A DNA stretch of 64,000 nucleotides from Amorphophallus konjac (lineage: Eukaryota > Streptophyta > Magnoliopsida > Alismatales > Araceae), in NCBI GenBank assembly GCA_022559845.1, contig CM040126.1:50958458-51022457 (forward strand), in the 5' to 3' direction. The notes under the pieces were generated by a model. It saw only the letters and a program-made list of their open reading frames with translations, was not told where the DNA came from and made no database searches. Below, piece after piece: positions 34,778-46,347 of this stretch. The position numbers were made by a program, and so were the translations under genes. The first letter of the stretch is position 1; each line of letters begins with the position of its first letter.

Positions 34778-35355
34778 ATCGCGCCATCCGGACATCACTA
34801 AAATGCGGGTTTCGACGCCGACGGACGACATCAAGATGCTGCCCGTCAACCCAACTCCGGCTACTCCCGGGCCCCATATGTGACTTATTACCTCCCTGCG
34901 TGGAGTGGGTCAAATCTTTGTACCACAGTGTATTTGTTTAACCGAGAGTACAGGATTGGCCGGGGTTGTCTTCCCCACGCCGGGAGCGCGGAGGTAACGA
35001 TCTCGACTTCTTGGCATTTACTTGCTTAGCTAGTATATGGTCGTGTGCCGCTGCTGAGTGCGATAGGAACCTAGCCCGTGAGTCTATGTCACCGCTGTGA
35101 GCGAGAGAGTGACCCGTCCCGTGGCTCGATCCGAGCACGGAAGTGAGTCGACCACCCTTGACTCTGTCGGTTTCTCAACCGCGCGGATCAGCGTTTCCCC
35201 TCGCTTGGGACGACGAGTGAGCTTGCGTTTCTGTTAGCGACGTGTAGCCCATAGGAACTCTTAGTGTCGGGCCAAAGTGTCTCCATTATTGTATGTTGTT
35301 GGCCGTGTCCGTATTTAGAGTCCGAGGTCCGCATCACTTAGAGTCGGTCCCCGTG
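34778..35355 (+). mobile_element. 3' LTR of element C, part 2
   Basis: Continues LTR C after D. GACGACATCAAGATGCTGCC at 34,826 and ACCTCCCTGCGTGGAGTGGG at 34,891 match the reverse complement of D near 33,030 and 32,970. It ends at the CCGTG target site of E. Confidence 0.88.
35351..35355. repeat. Target-site duplication of E, left copy
   Basis: CCGTG, matching 45,433-45,437. Confidence 0.88.
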
Positions 35356-37424
35356 TGATGCGGGATGGGACCACGGACACCACAAGCTCGCGATCATCCC
35401 TTAATGAGGGAAGCGTCGGATGTGCGCGGTTGAGGAACCGGCTGTGAGCTAGGGTGGTCGGCTCTCACTTGTGCCCGGATCGGGTCACGGGACGGTAACG
35501 CTCTCTCTCGCAGCAGCGGTGATATAAATAGAAAGCGAGCTAATTACCCTATCATGCTCTCTAGCCGTGGCATAAGCAAGTATATATGAAAATTAAGCAA
35601 AATGCCAAGTAAGGGAGCGAATGCGATACCTCCACGCGCTCAGCGTGGGGACGACGTGCCCGGCCAAAGTCGTACTCCCGGAACAATTGTACACGGATAT
35701 TACAGAAATGCAACTCGCTGCCCACTCCACGCAGGGAGGTAAAGGGCTACACAATGGGGTCCGGGAGGACCGAATTCGGGTTGACGGGCGGCTTCTCGCG
35801 TTGATTCGGCAACACCCGAACACGTGACGGTGGGGCCCACGTACTGTCCGGAGGGGCCGTGTGGGACCCGGTGGCACCGCTGTAGTGGTGGATGCCCGGA
35901 GGGTCGCTCCTTGGGATGGCGGCACGCTGGTTCGCCGGCCGGAGGCCTGGCGGCTCCGTTCGGCACCGGTCGGAAAACCCGATCGGAAATCTGCAGGTTC
36001 TGTATTTCGGCGCGCGCTCCGGCGAGAATGGGCGCTGCGATCAGCCCCGATGTCGGATCGACACGAGACTAGCGCCGTTAGAAAGCTAGCTTGAAGTTAT
36101 TCAACCTAGGCCCAAAGATCTGGCCTGGATCTGCTCGGATCTTGACTTATGTAATTTTAATCTCCTATTGTACAGTAACCGAAGACTCAGACCTACAGAG
36201 AACTTGACTGTGGATTACCTTTGACCGTGAGGTAGACATTCGAATCTGGGGTTAGGTTCTTCAGAAAAGATGTGGGAAATGGAGTTGGGAAGACAGAAAA
36301 ATTGATTTGGACACGTTTGGATGTGTCTATGATTTTATGTGATTTGTTTACTGGACAAAGGTCGGATCTGGGATCTGAGTGAAAGTACTGTAGCGCTGGT
36401 AGAACATGAATTATTAAAAATAGGTAGAAGGATGATCAAAATGTAAGAAAAATTTTTGTGGTAGGGGACGATGGACAGAACACCCAGTTAAATTGGGAGG
36501 TCTAAAATAAATCAAAAGGGTGGTCGAAGGTGGAGAACGCAAGGTTACTGTCACTATAGACAGTGACAGAACAGATCTGAGATTAGAGTTGAACGAAATG
36601 GTAAAGATATGAAACGGTGGCTTTTGAACTTGGATTTTTTTGTGGAGAATGGGATAGAAGATATGAACCAACCCTCAAAATTTTAAATCGCTCTGAGCTC
36701 GTGGCTTGCTTCAAGAATTCACGAACTGCACCTCTGTCCAGCAGGATAGAAAACTGAAGACGATCCCGTGGCGGCTCGTAGGTGGCACGAACGGCGGCGG
36801 CGGCGGCACAGACGATCACCGGAGGTTGAGAGGGGATGATAGAAGATAGAACCACTCTAGAATTTGGGGTTGGAGAGGAAGAACACCAGGGGGAGAGAGG
36901 AACAAGGGCACACCCTTCAATGGCTCAAGCCAATTTTACAAATTTTTCTTCATTAATCTCTAATGACACTATACATAGGTTTATATAGAAAATAGCAAGG
37001 GGTGGGGGGGCTGATAATTTCGTGGGAAATATGTCATTTTCATCCCCCATGTGGTCAAAACTCAAAAAAAATAAATTACATATGAATGGAGCACTCCTTT
37101 GACTAGGTAGGTAAGGTAGGTGGCCTACCTTTGAAATTTTAACCCCTTTGTCTCCCATGTGGTCAATTAGCATTCAAACCTTCTAGATGGCCACCTAGGA
37201 TGGTTGACCAGCCCCACATGGATGAGGTGGACCAATGGGGAAGGGGAGGGGGCCCCCTAACTGGACCTACTACACATTTGTATAAAAACCCACACAATCC
37301 TAGGGAATGACACATTGGCTTACAAAGCCTTACAATTGTACATATACTTTCCCAAGGATATAAAAGTAAATAAAAGGACTCAAATGTAAAAATAAATGTT
37401 AATGCTTGACGTCGATTCCCATCA
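35356..37424 (-). mobile_element. LTR E1 (3' terminal LTR on the minus strand)
   Basis: Plus-strand ends TGATGCGGGATGGG...GATTCCCATCA. It differs a little from E2 and E3 (GATGGG instead of GACGGG, and other scattered changes). TATA on the minus strand at 36,978-36,987. Confidence 0.93.
36978..36987 (-). promoter_or_regulatory. TATA box of LTR E1
   Basis: Minus strand TATATAAACC, repeated at 40,984-40,993 (E2) and 44,987-44,996 (E3). Confidence 0.7.
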
Positions 37425-37881
37425 ACTCTCCCCGGGTGGGAGGAACTCGACCCCGTCGAGTAGGGGTATGGATGCTCGAGTACTCCGGCGGATCCGTCAC
37501 CGTGCCGAGTACCGCGGGTATGCTCCACTCCAAGTGACCGTCACCTGCTCAATCCATATATACTCGATATGCGAACTGCTATGGGCTAAGGTGGTCACTC
37601 CGAAGGGGCACTCTCAAAAGGGAAGAAAACAGCTCGAAGACTCACTAGGAATCACCGCTGAGTCCCTATAGGTGACTGATCCGGGTATAGATGTGGAACC
37701 GATCCCATACTCATCGAGTGAGTCTACTCGCTTTCACACTCATAAGGGACTGACATCGACGAGCTTGCACAAGACACATGCAGACAAACAAATGACACAC
37801 AAACTATGCAAACAAATCACACAAAATAAACCACACAAGGAAAACACACGGACTCATCTATGACCCTAGACACACCTAATG

Positions 37882-39043
37882 TTAGTCCGACCCGTGCATG
37901 GGTGACGGCGGACCAGGACACCCGAATGTGTGCCATGCATGCATCTGACGTAACCGGTGGTTGACATCATGCAGAAATCCTAGACCTCCTAAGGTGGGCC
38001 ATGCATGCATATGGGATGTGGATGTGGGAGGGCCAAGAGTATCTCCCCTAGATGATGGTGTATCTTGTAAGGGTACGGGCTTGGTGGGCATAGACGACCC
38101 GGCCCGTGGGGAAGGGGTGTGGTAGCGGACTCCCTCGAAGAAGTGAAGTGAATGTGGAGGGTCTAAGGATCCACTAGGGAGTGGGTCAAAGGGATCAAAG
38201 AAGGTATGACCCCTTATGGTGGGTTCCCACAAGTCACGGTCCCACGTGTAGAAGTTTTGAAGGTGTGGATAGTCACCTTCTTGAATTGTGACGGGTGGGA
38301 CGGGGATCATAGGCAAGAAGTATGATTCCTCCCTCGGACAAAAGGGTATGAATTCGGGCTCGTCCGGTAGCGGGAGAAGTAGAAGAACCTCCGTGGTGAC
38401 ACAACCCACGGTGCACTCGGAGGTAATGGATCCTAAGGCCGGATGGGTGAAGCTAAGACTAGCGGGTTGGTCAAAGCCTCGGGCCAAAAGATGCGTCAAC
38501 TCCCATTGTGAATCTAATCCCATAATAAGGTCATCCAACGTATCGACATGGTGACGAGATCGAAATGTGGTGTGGTAGGAGTTGACGGCACCAAAGGTAG
38601 GGTAGGGTCCATGGATGGAAAGGGATGTGGGACCAAGCCATCCTTGAGCCAACTAAAAGTGGCTCGGCTATGTAAAGTGTTCCCGTAAGAAACACGGGTG
38701 GCTCGGGCCTTGGTGGCTCCAAATGGGATAGTTCCGAATCAAGTTCGGAAATAGAGAGTGATGACATTGGAGCTCTCATGGGTGAGGAAGGAATGTCCTT
38801 CTCATGGTGAAGGGGTCCTTGGGGTGGTTCCGGGAACAACCAATCTACCCCGATATACCGATCTAGGCTAGTACTAAACCGATCTAGGCTTGTACTAAAC
38901 CTTTGCACTTTTCCCAGCATGGCTTGGAACATTGCGCCCACTTCATCTGGACTATAGGCTCGGGATGTGGCCATGGTGGCCAAGATGGGGTTGGGTCCCC
39001 TAGGAATGGATATGCAAGGCCATTTGGACAAAACACTAGACAC
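37882..39043 (-). pseudogene. Unknown ORF of element E, copy 1 (frameshifted)
   Basis: I do not recognise this protein. Two long frames (38,531-39,043 and 37,882-38,652) overlap and together would give about 370 residues; the second copy shows they were once one frame, broken here by a base loss near 38,655. Visible features: an exact heptad duplication (FSTSLDR twice near the start), a Pro/Ser-rich middle (SISELDSELSHLEPPRPEPP), a His/Pro-rich C-terminus, and no zinc knuckle or enzyme motif. Its place just after the primer site is where gag normally lies, so a diverged Gag-derived protein is possible. Confidence 0.5.
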
Positions 39044-39346
39044 GACCCTAAGTAATGCAAAGTTGGAATGTGACTCGACGACAACCTAGACACAACCAAG
39101 ACTCGGTACGTGGCGGAGATAAGCGATCCGAAGATCACTCGCGCAAGTGTGCGGCCTTCCCGATAGGCGTAGCCTAACGTTCGGACAACACCTTTTGATA
39201 TACCGAGTAAAGGGATGCGATGCAAAAAGACACTTTTTTTGTTTGTTTTAAAACAATGATGACCCTAAACACGACTTAGACAATGACTAATGACTAGACG
39301 TAAATGACACTCTTTTTTTTCTTTTTGACACCCTAGACTCAAACTC

Positions 39347-39358
39347 GCTCTGATACCA
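39347..39358 (-). promoter_or_regulatory. Primer binding site of E, copy 1 (initiator Met tRNA)
   Basis: Minus strand TGGTATCAGAGC, three bases from LTR E2. Confidence 0.93.
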
Positions 39359-39361
39359 AAT

Positions 39362-41427
39362 TGATGCGGGACGGGACCACGGACACCACAAGCTCGCGAT
39401 CGTCCCTTAACGAGGGAAGCGTCGGATGTGCGCGGTTGAGGAACCGGCTGTGAGCTAGGGTGGTCGGCTCTCACTTGTGCCCGGATCGGGTCACGGGACG
39501 GTAACGCTCTCTCTCGCAGCAGCGGTGATATAAATAGAAAGCGAGCTAATTACCCTATCATGCTCTCTAGCAGTGGCATAAGCAAGTGTATATGAAAATT
39601 AAGCAAAATGCCAAGTAAGGGAGCGAATGCGATACCTCACGCGCTCGGCGTGGGGACGACGGGCCCGGCCAAAGTCGTACTCCCGGAACAATTATACACG
39701 GATATTATAGAAATGCAACTCGCGGCCCACTCCACGCAGGGAGGTAAAGGGATACACAATGGGGTCCGGGAGGACCGAATTCGGGTTGACGGGCGCCTTC
39801 TCGCGTTGATTCGGCAACACCCGAACACGTGACGGTGGGGCCCACGTGCTGTCCGGAGGGGCCGTGTGGGACCCGGTGGCACCGCTGTAGTGGTGGATGC
39901 CCGGAGGGTCGCTCCTTGGGATGGCGGCATGCTGGTTCGCCGGCCGGAGGCCTGGCGGCTCCGTTCGGCACCGGTCGGAAAACCCGATCGGAAATCTGCC
40001 GGTTCTGTATTTCGGCGCGCGCTCCGGCGAGAATGGGCGCTACGATCAGCCCCGATGTCAGATCGACACGAGACTGGCGCCGTTGGAAAGCTAGCTTGAA
40101 GTTATTCAACCTAGGCCGAAAGATCTAGCCTGGATCTGCTCGGATCTTGACTTATGGAATTTTCAATCTCCTGTTGTACAGTAACTGAAGACTCAGACCT
40201 ACAGAGAACTTGACTGTGGATTGCCTTTGACCGAGAGGTAGACGTTCGAATCTGGGGTTGGGGTCTTCAGAAAAGTTGTGGGAAATTGAGTTGGGAAGAC
40301 AGAAAAATTGGTTTGGACATGTTTGGATGTGTCTATGATTTTCTGTGATTTGTTTACTAGATGAAGGTCGGATCTGGGATCTGACTGAAAGTACTGTAGC
40401 TCCGGTAGAACATGAATTATTAAAAATAGGTAGAAGGATGATAAAAATTTAAGAAAAATTGTGGTGGTAGGGGACGATGGACAAAACACCCAGTTAAATT
40501 GGGAGGTCTAACATAAATCAAAAGGGTGGTTGAAGGTGGAGAACTCAAGGTTACTGTCACTGTAGACAGTGACAGAACAGATCTGAGATTGAGAGTTGAA
40601 CGAAATGGTAAACATATGAAACGGTGGCTTTTGAACCTGGATTTGTTTGTGGAGAATGGGATAGAAGATAGGAACCAACCCTCAAAATTTCAAATCGATC
40701 TGAGCTCGTGGCTGGCTTCAGGAATTCACGAACTGCACCTCTATCTAGCAGGATAGAAAACCGAAGACGATCCCGTGGCGGCTCGTAGGCGGCACGAACG
40801 GCGGCGGCGGCGGCACAGACGATCACCGGAGGTTGAGAGGGGATGATAGAAGATAGAACCACTCTAGAATTTGGGTTGGAGAAGAAGAACACCAGGGGGA
40901 GAGAGGAACAAGGGCACACCCTTCAATGGCTCAAGCCAATTTTACAAATTTTTCTTCATTAATCTCTAATGACACTATACATAGGTTTATATAGAAAATA
41001 GCAAGGGGTGGGGGGCTGATAATTTCGTGGGAAATATGTCATTTTCATCCCCCATGTGGTCAAAACTCAAAAAAAATAAATTACATATGAATGGAGCACT
41101 CCTTTGACTAGGTAGGTAAGGTAGGTGGCCTACCTTTGAAATTTTAACCCCTTTGTCTCCCATGTGGTCAATTAGCATTCAAACCTTCTAGATGGCCACC
41201 TAGGATGGTTGACCAGCCCCACATGGATGAGGTGACCAATGGGGAAGGGGAGGGGGCCCCCTAACTGGACCTACTACACATTTGCACAAAAACCCACACA
41301 ATCCTAGGGAATGACACATTGGCTTACAAAGCCTTACAATTGTACATATACTTTCCCAAGGATATAAAAGTAAATAAAAGGACTCAAATGTAAAAAAAAA
41401 GTTAATGCTTGACGTCGATTCCCATCA
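39362..41427 (-). mobile_element. LTR E2 (shared middle LTR)
   Basis: TGATGCGGGACGG...GATTCCCATCA, 2,066 bp, acting as 5' LTR for internal 1 and 3' LTR for internal 2. TATA on the minus strand at 40,984-40,993. Confidence 0.93.
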
Positions 41428-41886
41428 ACTCTCCCCGGGTGGGAGGAACTCGACCCCGTCGAGTAGGGGTATGGATGCTCGAGTACTCCGGCGGATCCGT
41501 CACCGTGCCGAGTAGCGCGGGTATGCTCCACTCCAAGTGACCGTCACCTGCTCAATCCATATATACTCGATATGCACAAGCTGCTACGGGCTAGAGGTGG
41601 ACACTCCAGGGTGGGCACTCTCAAAAGGGAAGAAGCAGCTCGAAGACTCACTAGGAATCACCGCTGAGTCCCTGTAGGTGACTGATCCGGGTATAGATGT
41701 AGAACCGATCCCATACTCATCGAGTGAGTCTACTCGCTTTCACACTCATAAGGGACTGACATCGACGAGCTTGCACAAGACACATGCAGACAAACAAACG
41801 ACACACAAACTATGCAAACAAATCACACAAAACAAACCACACAAGGAAAACACACGACTCATCTATGACCCTAGACACACCTAATG

Positions 41887-43047
41887 TTAGTCCGACCCGT
41901 ACATGGGTGACGGCGGACCAGGACACCCGAATGTGTGCCATGCATGCATCTGACGTAACCGGTGGTTGACATCATGCGGAAATCCTAGACCTCCTAAGGT
42001 GGGCCATGCATGCATATGGGATGTGGATGTGGGAGGGCCAAGAGTATCTCCCCTAGATGATGGTGTATCTTGTAAGGGTACGGGCTTGGTGGGCATAGAC
42101 GACCCGGCCCGTGGGGAAGGGGTGTGGTAGCGGACTCCCTCGAAGAAGTGAAGTGAATGTGGAGGGTCTAAGGATCCACTAGGGAGTGGGTCAAAGGGAT
42201 CAAAGAAGGTATGACCCCTTATGGTGGGTTCCCACAAGTCACGGTCCCACGTGTAGAAGTTTTGAGGTGTGGATAGTCACCTTCTTGAATTGTGACGGGT
42301 GGGACGGGGATCATAGGCAAGAAGTATGATTCCTCCCTCGGACAAAAGGGTATGAATTCGGGCTCGTCCGGTAGCGGGAGAAGTAGAAGAACCTCCGTGA
42401 GACACAACCCACGGTGCACTCGGAGGTAATGGACCCGAAGGCCGGATGGGTGAAGCTAAGACTAGCGGGTTGGTCAAAGCCTCGGGCCAAAAGATGCGTC
42501 AACTCCCATTGTAAATCTAATCCCATGACAAGATCATCCAACGTATCAACATGGTGACGAGATCGAAATGTGGTATGGAATGAGTTGACCGGCACTATAG
42601 GTAGGTAGGGGTCCATGGATGGAAAGGGATGTGGGACCAAGCCATCCTTGAGCCAACTAAGAAGTGGCTCGGCTATGTAAAGTGTTCCCGTAAGAAACAC
42701 GGGTGGCTCGGGCCTTGGTGGCTCCAAATGGGATAGTTCCGAATCAAGTTCGGAAATAGAGAGTGATGACATTGGAGCTCTCATGGGTGAGGAAGGAATG
42801 TCCTTCTCATGGTGAAGGGGTCCTTGGGGTGGTTCGGGAACAACCAATCTACCCCGATATACCGATCTAGGCTAGTACTAAACCGATCTAGGCTTGTACT
42901 AAACCTTTGCACTTTTCCCAGCATGGCTTGGAACATTGCGCCCACTTCATCTGGACTATAGGCTCGGGATGTGGCCATGGTGGCCAAGATGGGGTTGGGT
43001 CCCCTAGGAATGGATATGCAAGGCCATTTGGACAAAACACTAGACAC
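41887..43047 (-). pseudogene. Unknown ORF of element E, copy 2 (frameshifted)
   Basis: Same protein as at 37,882-39,043. The frame is lost at several places (near 42,835, 42,600, 42,400 and 42,265) that mostly differ from the break in copy 1, so the two copies decayed independently after duplication. Confidence 0.5.
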
Positions 43048-43349
43048 GACCCTAAGTAATGCAAAGTTGGAATGTGACTCGACGACAACCTAGACACAAC
43101 CAAGACTCGGTACGTGGCGGAGATAAGCGATCCGAAGATCACTCGCGCAAGTGTGCGGCCTTCCCGATAGGCGTAGCCTAACGTTCGGACAACACCTTTT
43201 GATATACCGAGTAAAGGGATGCGATGCAAAAAGACACTTTTTTGTTTGTTTTAAAACAATGATGACCCTAAACACGACTTAGACAATGACTAATGACTAG
43301 ACGTAAATGACACTCTTTTTTTTTCTTTTTGACACCCTAGACTCAACTC

Positions 43350-43361
43350 GCTCTGATACCA
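43350..43361 (-). promoter_or_regulatory. Primer binding site of E, copy 2 (initiator Met tRNA)
   Basis: Minus strand TGGTATCAGAGC, three bases from LTR E3. Confidence 0.93.
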
Positions 43362-43364
43362 AAT

Positions 43365-45432
43365 TGATGCGGGACGGGACCACGGACACCACAAGCTCGC
43401 GATCGTCCCTTAACGAGGGAAGCGTCGGATGTGCGCGGTTGAGGAACCGGCTGTGAGCTAGGGTGGTCGGCTCTCACTTGTGCCCGGATCGGGTCACGGG
43501 ACGGTAACGCTCTCTCTCGCAGCAGCGGTGATATAAATAGAAAGCGAGCTAATTACCCTATCATGCTCTCTAGCAGTGGCATAAGCAAGTATATATGAAA
43601 ATTAAGCAAAATGCCAATGTAGGAGCGAATGCGATACCTCCACGCGCTCGGCGTGGGGAAGACGGACCCGGCCGAAGTCGTACTCCCGGAACAATTATAC
43701 ACGGATATTACAGAAATGCAACTCGCTGCCCACTCCACGCAGGGAGGTAAAGGGCTACACAATGGGGTCGGGAGGACCGAATTCGGGTTGACGGGCGGCT
43801 TCTCGCGTTGATTCGGCAACACCCGAACACGTGACGGTGGGGCCCACGTGCTGTCCGGAGGGGCCGTGTGGGACCCGGTGGCACCGCTGTAGTGGTGGAT
43901 GCCCGGAGGGTCGCTCCTTGGGATGGCGGCACGCTGGTTCGCCGGCCGGAGGCCTGGCGGCTCCGTTCGGCACCGGTCGGAAAACCCGATCGGAAATCTG
44001 CCGGTTCTGTATTTCGGCGCGCGCTCCGGCGAGAATGGGCGCTGCGATCAGCCCCGATGTCGGATCGACACGAGACTGGCGCCGTTGGAAAGCTAGCTTG
44101 AAGTTCTTCAACCTAGGCCCAAAGATCTGGCCTGGATCTGCTCGGATCTTGACTTATGGAATTTTCAATCTCCTATTGTACAGTAACCGAAGACTCAGAC
44201 CTGCAGAGAACTTGACTGTGGATTGCCTTTGACCGTGAGGTAGACGTTCGAATCTGGGGTTGGGTTCTTCAGAAAAGTTGTGGGAAATTGAGTTGGGAAG
44301 ACAGAAAAATTGGTTTGGACACGTTTGGATGTGTCTATGATTTTCTGTGATTTGTTTACTGGACGAAGGTCGGATCTGGGATCTGACTGAAAGTACTGTA
44401 GCTCCGGTAGAACATGAATTATTAAAAATAGGTAGAAGGATGATAAAAATTTAAGAAAAATTGTGGTGGTAGGGGACGATGGACAGAACACCCAGTTAAA
44501 TTGGGAGGTCTAACATAAATCAAAAGGGTGGTCGAAGGTGGAGAACTCAAGGCTACTGTCACTGTAGACAGTGACAGAACAGATCTGAGATTGAGAGTTG
44601 AACGAAATGGTAAAGATATGAAACGGTGGCTTTTGAACCTGGATTTTTTTGTGGAGAATGGGATAGAAGATAGGAACCAACCCTCAAAATTTCAAATCGA
44701 TCTGAGCTCGTGGCTGGCTTCAGGAATTCACGAACTGCACCTCTGTCCAGCAGGACAGAAAACCGAAGACGATCCCGTGGCGGCTCGTAGGCGGCACGAA
44801 CGGCGGCGGCGGCGGCACCAATGAAGATCAGAGGTTGAGAGGGGGAGATAGAAGATTGATACACTCTAGAACTTGAGGTTTGAGGAGAAGAACACCAGGG
44901 GGAGAGAGGAACAAGGGCACACCCTTCAATGGCTCAAGCCAATTTTACAAATTTTTCTTCATTAATCTCTAATGACACTATACATAGGTTTATATAGAAA
45001 ATAGCAAGGGGTGGGGGGGCTGATAATTTCGTGGGAAATATGTCATTTTCATCCCCCATGTGGTCAAAACTCAAAAAAAATAAATTACATATGAATGGAG
45101 CACTCCTTTGACTAGGTAGGTAAGGTAGGTGGCCTACCTTTGAAATTTTAACCCCTTTGTCTCCCATGTGGTCAATTAACATTCAAACCTTCTAGATGGC
45201 CACCTAGGATGGTTGACCAGCCCCACATGGATGAGGTGGACCAATGGGGAAGGGGAGGGGCCCCCTAACTGGACCTACTACACATTTGCACAAAAACCCA
45301 CACAATCCTAGGGAATGACACATTGGCTTACAAAGCCTTACAATTGTACATATACTTTCCCAAGGATATAAAAGTAAATAAAAGGACTCAAATGCAAAAA
45401 TAAAAGTTAATGCTTGACGTCGATTCCCATCA
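43365..45432 (-). mobile_element. LTR E3 (5' terminal LTR on the minus strand)
   Basis: TGATGCGGGACGG...GATTCCCATCA, 2,068 bp, very close to E2; followed by the CCGTG duplication. Confidence 0.93.
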
Positions 45433-45437
45433 CCGTG
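45433..45437. repeat. Target-site duplication of E, right copy
   Basis: CCGTG, matching 35,351-35,355. Confidence 0.88.
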
Positions 45438-45451
45438 TCCGTCCCGCATCA
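45438..45451 (+). mobile_element. 3' LTR of element C, terminal 14 bp
   Basis: TCCGTCCCGCATCA, the expected LTR terminus (D ends TCCATCCCGCATCA in the same orientation). The next bases AGAGG would be C's target duplication. Confidence 0.8.
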
Positions 45452-45910
45452 AGAGGTTCTTTCATTCAGGCGGCGTGCCGCCAAGTGTGTCCATGTCCTT
45501 GGTCGGACAATGGATACATATTCATCCTTGGTCGGACGGCAGACACATCCTCGTCCTTGATCGAATGACGGGTAGGTTGTCGTCCTTGGTCGGACAATGA
45601 GGGCATGCTCGTCCTTGATCGGACGACGGGTACATCCGCATCCTTGATTGGACGACGGATGTATGCTCGTCCTTGGTCGGATGACGAGGGCATACTCGTC
45701 CTTGATCGGACTACGGATAATGCCCTCTTGTGGTGTGTTCCTCTCAATCCTCGTCAGGTGACGTCCCCGGCATTCGTGATAGATGACCTGGGGCTCTGGC
45801 GGCTTGAGAAGGCTTAAATGTGTTGGTCCCCTTCAGCTTCCCAGCTTCAGTGGGCCCCATCATTTATCTCTAAGGCTTGATCGCCATCGAGTATATTTCG
45901 AGTGCCAACA
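45452..45910 (-). mobile_element. Part of the LTR of element J
   Basis: Read on the minus strand from 45,910 it starts TGTTGGCACTCGAAATAT after a polypurine tract, close to the LTR start of element 1 (TGTTGACACTGAAAATAT). It is cut on the left by the insertion of C. It contains the 29-bp array. The orientation rests on these two signals; see the alternative under the plant-mobile-domain ORF. Confidence 0.5.
45497..45728 (+). repeat. 29-bp tandem hairpin repeat, 8 units
   Basis: CCTTG starts at 45,497, 45,526, 45,555, 45,584, 45,613, 45,642, 45,671 and 45,700, exactly 29 bp apart. The unit is a hairpin; at 45,609-45,626 it reads TCGTCC, TTGATC, GGACGA. Confidence 0.92.
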
Positions 45911-45924
45911 AATGCCCCCCAGCC
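45911..45924 (-). promoter_or_regulatory. Polypurine tract of element J
   Basis: Minus strand GGCTGGGGGGCATT followed by TGTTGGCACT; the same layout as at 10,885-10,910 on the plus strand. Confidence 0.6.
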
Positions 45925-46019
45925 ACGGGTGCTGCGAGCAAGGCACGAGCGAAGCGGGACCCGCAGATGAGCTCTGCTTGGGCAGATTCCCCTTTTGGCT
46001 CGACACGGTCTTAGAATGG

Positions 46020-46340
46020 TCTTTGAATACGGCGCGATGGTTAATCCGGCACGGCCCTGGGGCTTGTGCTAAAACGGCGCACCCCTTGCACATGCAGGCC
46101 TAATCCGACGCGCTCCTTAGAGAGGGGGGCCTAATACGGCACGCCCCTTGGCATTTAGGAAAAGCCTAAAATGGCGCACCCCCTTGGCTGTTGGGAGAGT
46201 GCCTAATTCGGCGCGCTATTTAGCGCGCCACATTAGGATGAGTCAGTCCCTTCAGAATTTTGAATTTCCTTATTGAGGGGGGGAAACGTTAATCTGGCGC
46301 ACCCTTTAGCGCGCCGGATTAGGGCCGTCGAGCCCTCCAC
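46020..46340 (+). repeat. GGCGCGCC-type hairpin motifs upstream of a TATA box
   Basis: Six or so copies of a motif of the form CCTAATNCGGCGCGC and its reverse complement. The best, 46,202-46,237, has arms CCTAAT and GGCGCGC pairing with GCGCGCC and ATTAGG around a 6-base loop. The LTR of element 1 has the same motif just upstream of its TATA box. Confidence 0.75.
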
Positions 46341-46347
46341 TATATAT
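46341..46347 (+). promoter_or_regulatory. TATA box upstream of the plant-mobile-domain ORF
   Basis: CCACTATATATTC at the end of the GGCGCGCC block, followed by a CT-rich stretch resembling a plant 5' leader. Confidence 0.6.

Larger units (their letters stand above)
37425..39361 (-). mobile_element. Internal region 1 of element E
   Basis: 1,937 bp with the primer site at the right (39,347-39,358) and, at the left, CTCCCCGGGTGGGAGGAACT, the reverse complement of C's polypurine region. The only sizeable coding potential is the broken ORF at 37,882-39,043. Confidence 0.9.
41428..43364 (-). mobile_element. Internal region 2 of element E
   Basis: Near-identical to internal 1 (also 1,937 bp), with scattered indels, for example GCACAAGCTGCTACGGG near 41,574 where copy 1 has GCGAACTGCTATGGG. 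Confidence 0.9.
35356..45432 (-). mobile_element. Element E: tandem LTR-internal-LTR-internal-LTR complex, non-autonomous
   Basis: Three LTRs (2,069, 2,066 and 2,068 bp) alternate with two 1,937-bp internals, all minus strand, and one CCGTG duplication flanks the whole 10,077-bp block. The internals encode no protease, RT or integrase. Ends TGATGGGAATC...CCCGCATCA relate it to C and D. One insertion followed by unequal LTR recombination, or insertion of a tandem form, fits best. Confidence 0.95.
28701..45451 (+). mobile_element. Element C: chromovirus 3' half with a twice-interrupted LTR
   Basis: Plus-strand pol from the end of RT to the chromodomain, then a polypurine tract and a 3' LTR. 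The LTR is split into 30,792-32,490, 34,778-35,355 and 45,438-45,451 by the D and E insertions. The pieces add up to 2,291 bp, against 2,282 bp for D, an independent copy of a related LTR. The 5' half is missing. Confidence 0.88.

Noticed and set aside
35337..35341. CTTAG after GCATCA at 35,336 as target duplication of C
   Set aside because: D and E fix the real end of LTR C at 45,451; this CTTAG is inside the LTR and matches D's duplication by chance.
35621..36094. Arg/Gly-rich ORFs repeated at 39,829 and 43,831
   Set aside because: They lie within the LTRs of E, are GC-driven open frames on the non-transcribed strand, and match no protein family.
45497..45728. CRISPR-like array (29-bp repeat)
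   Set aside because: Repeats are contiguous without spacers and lie in a plant retroelement LTR.
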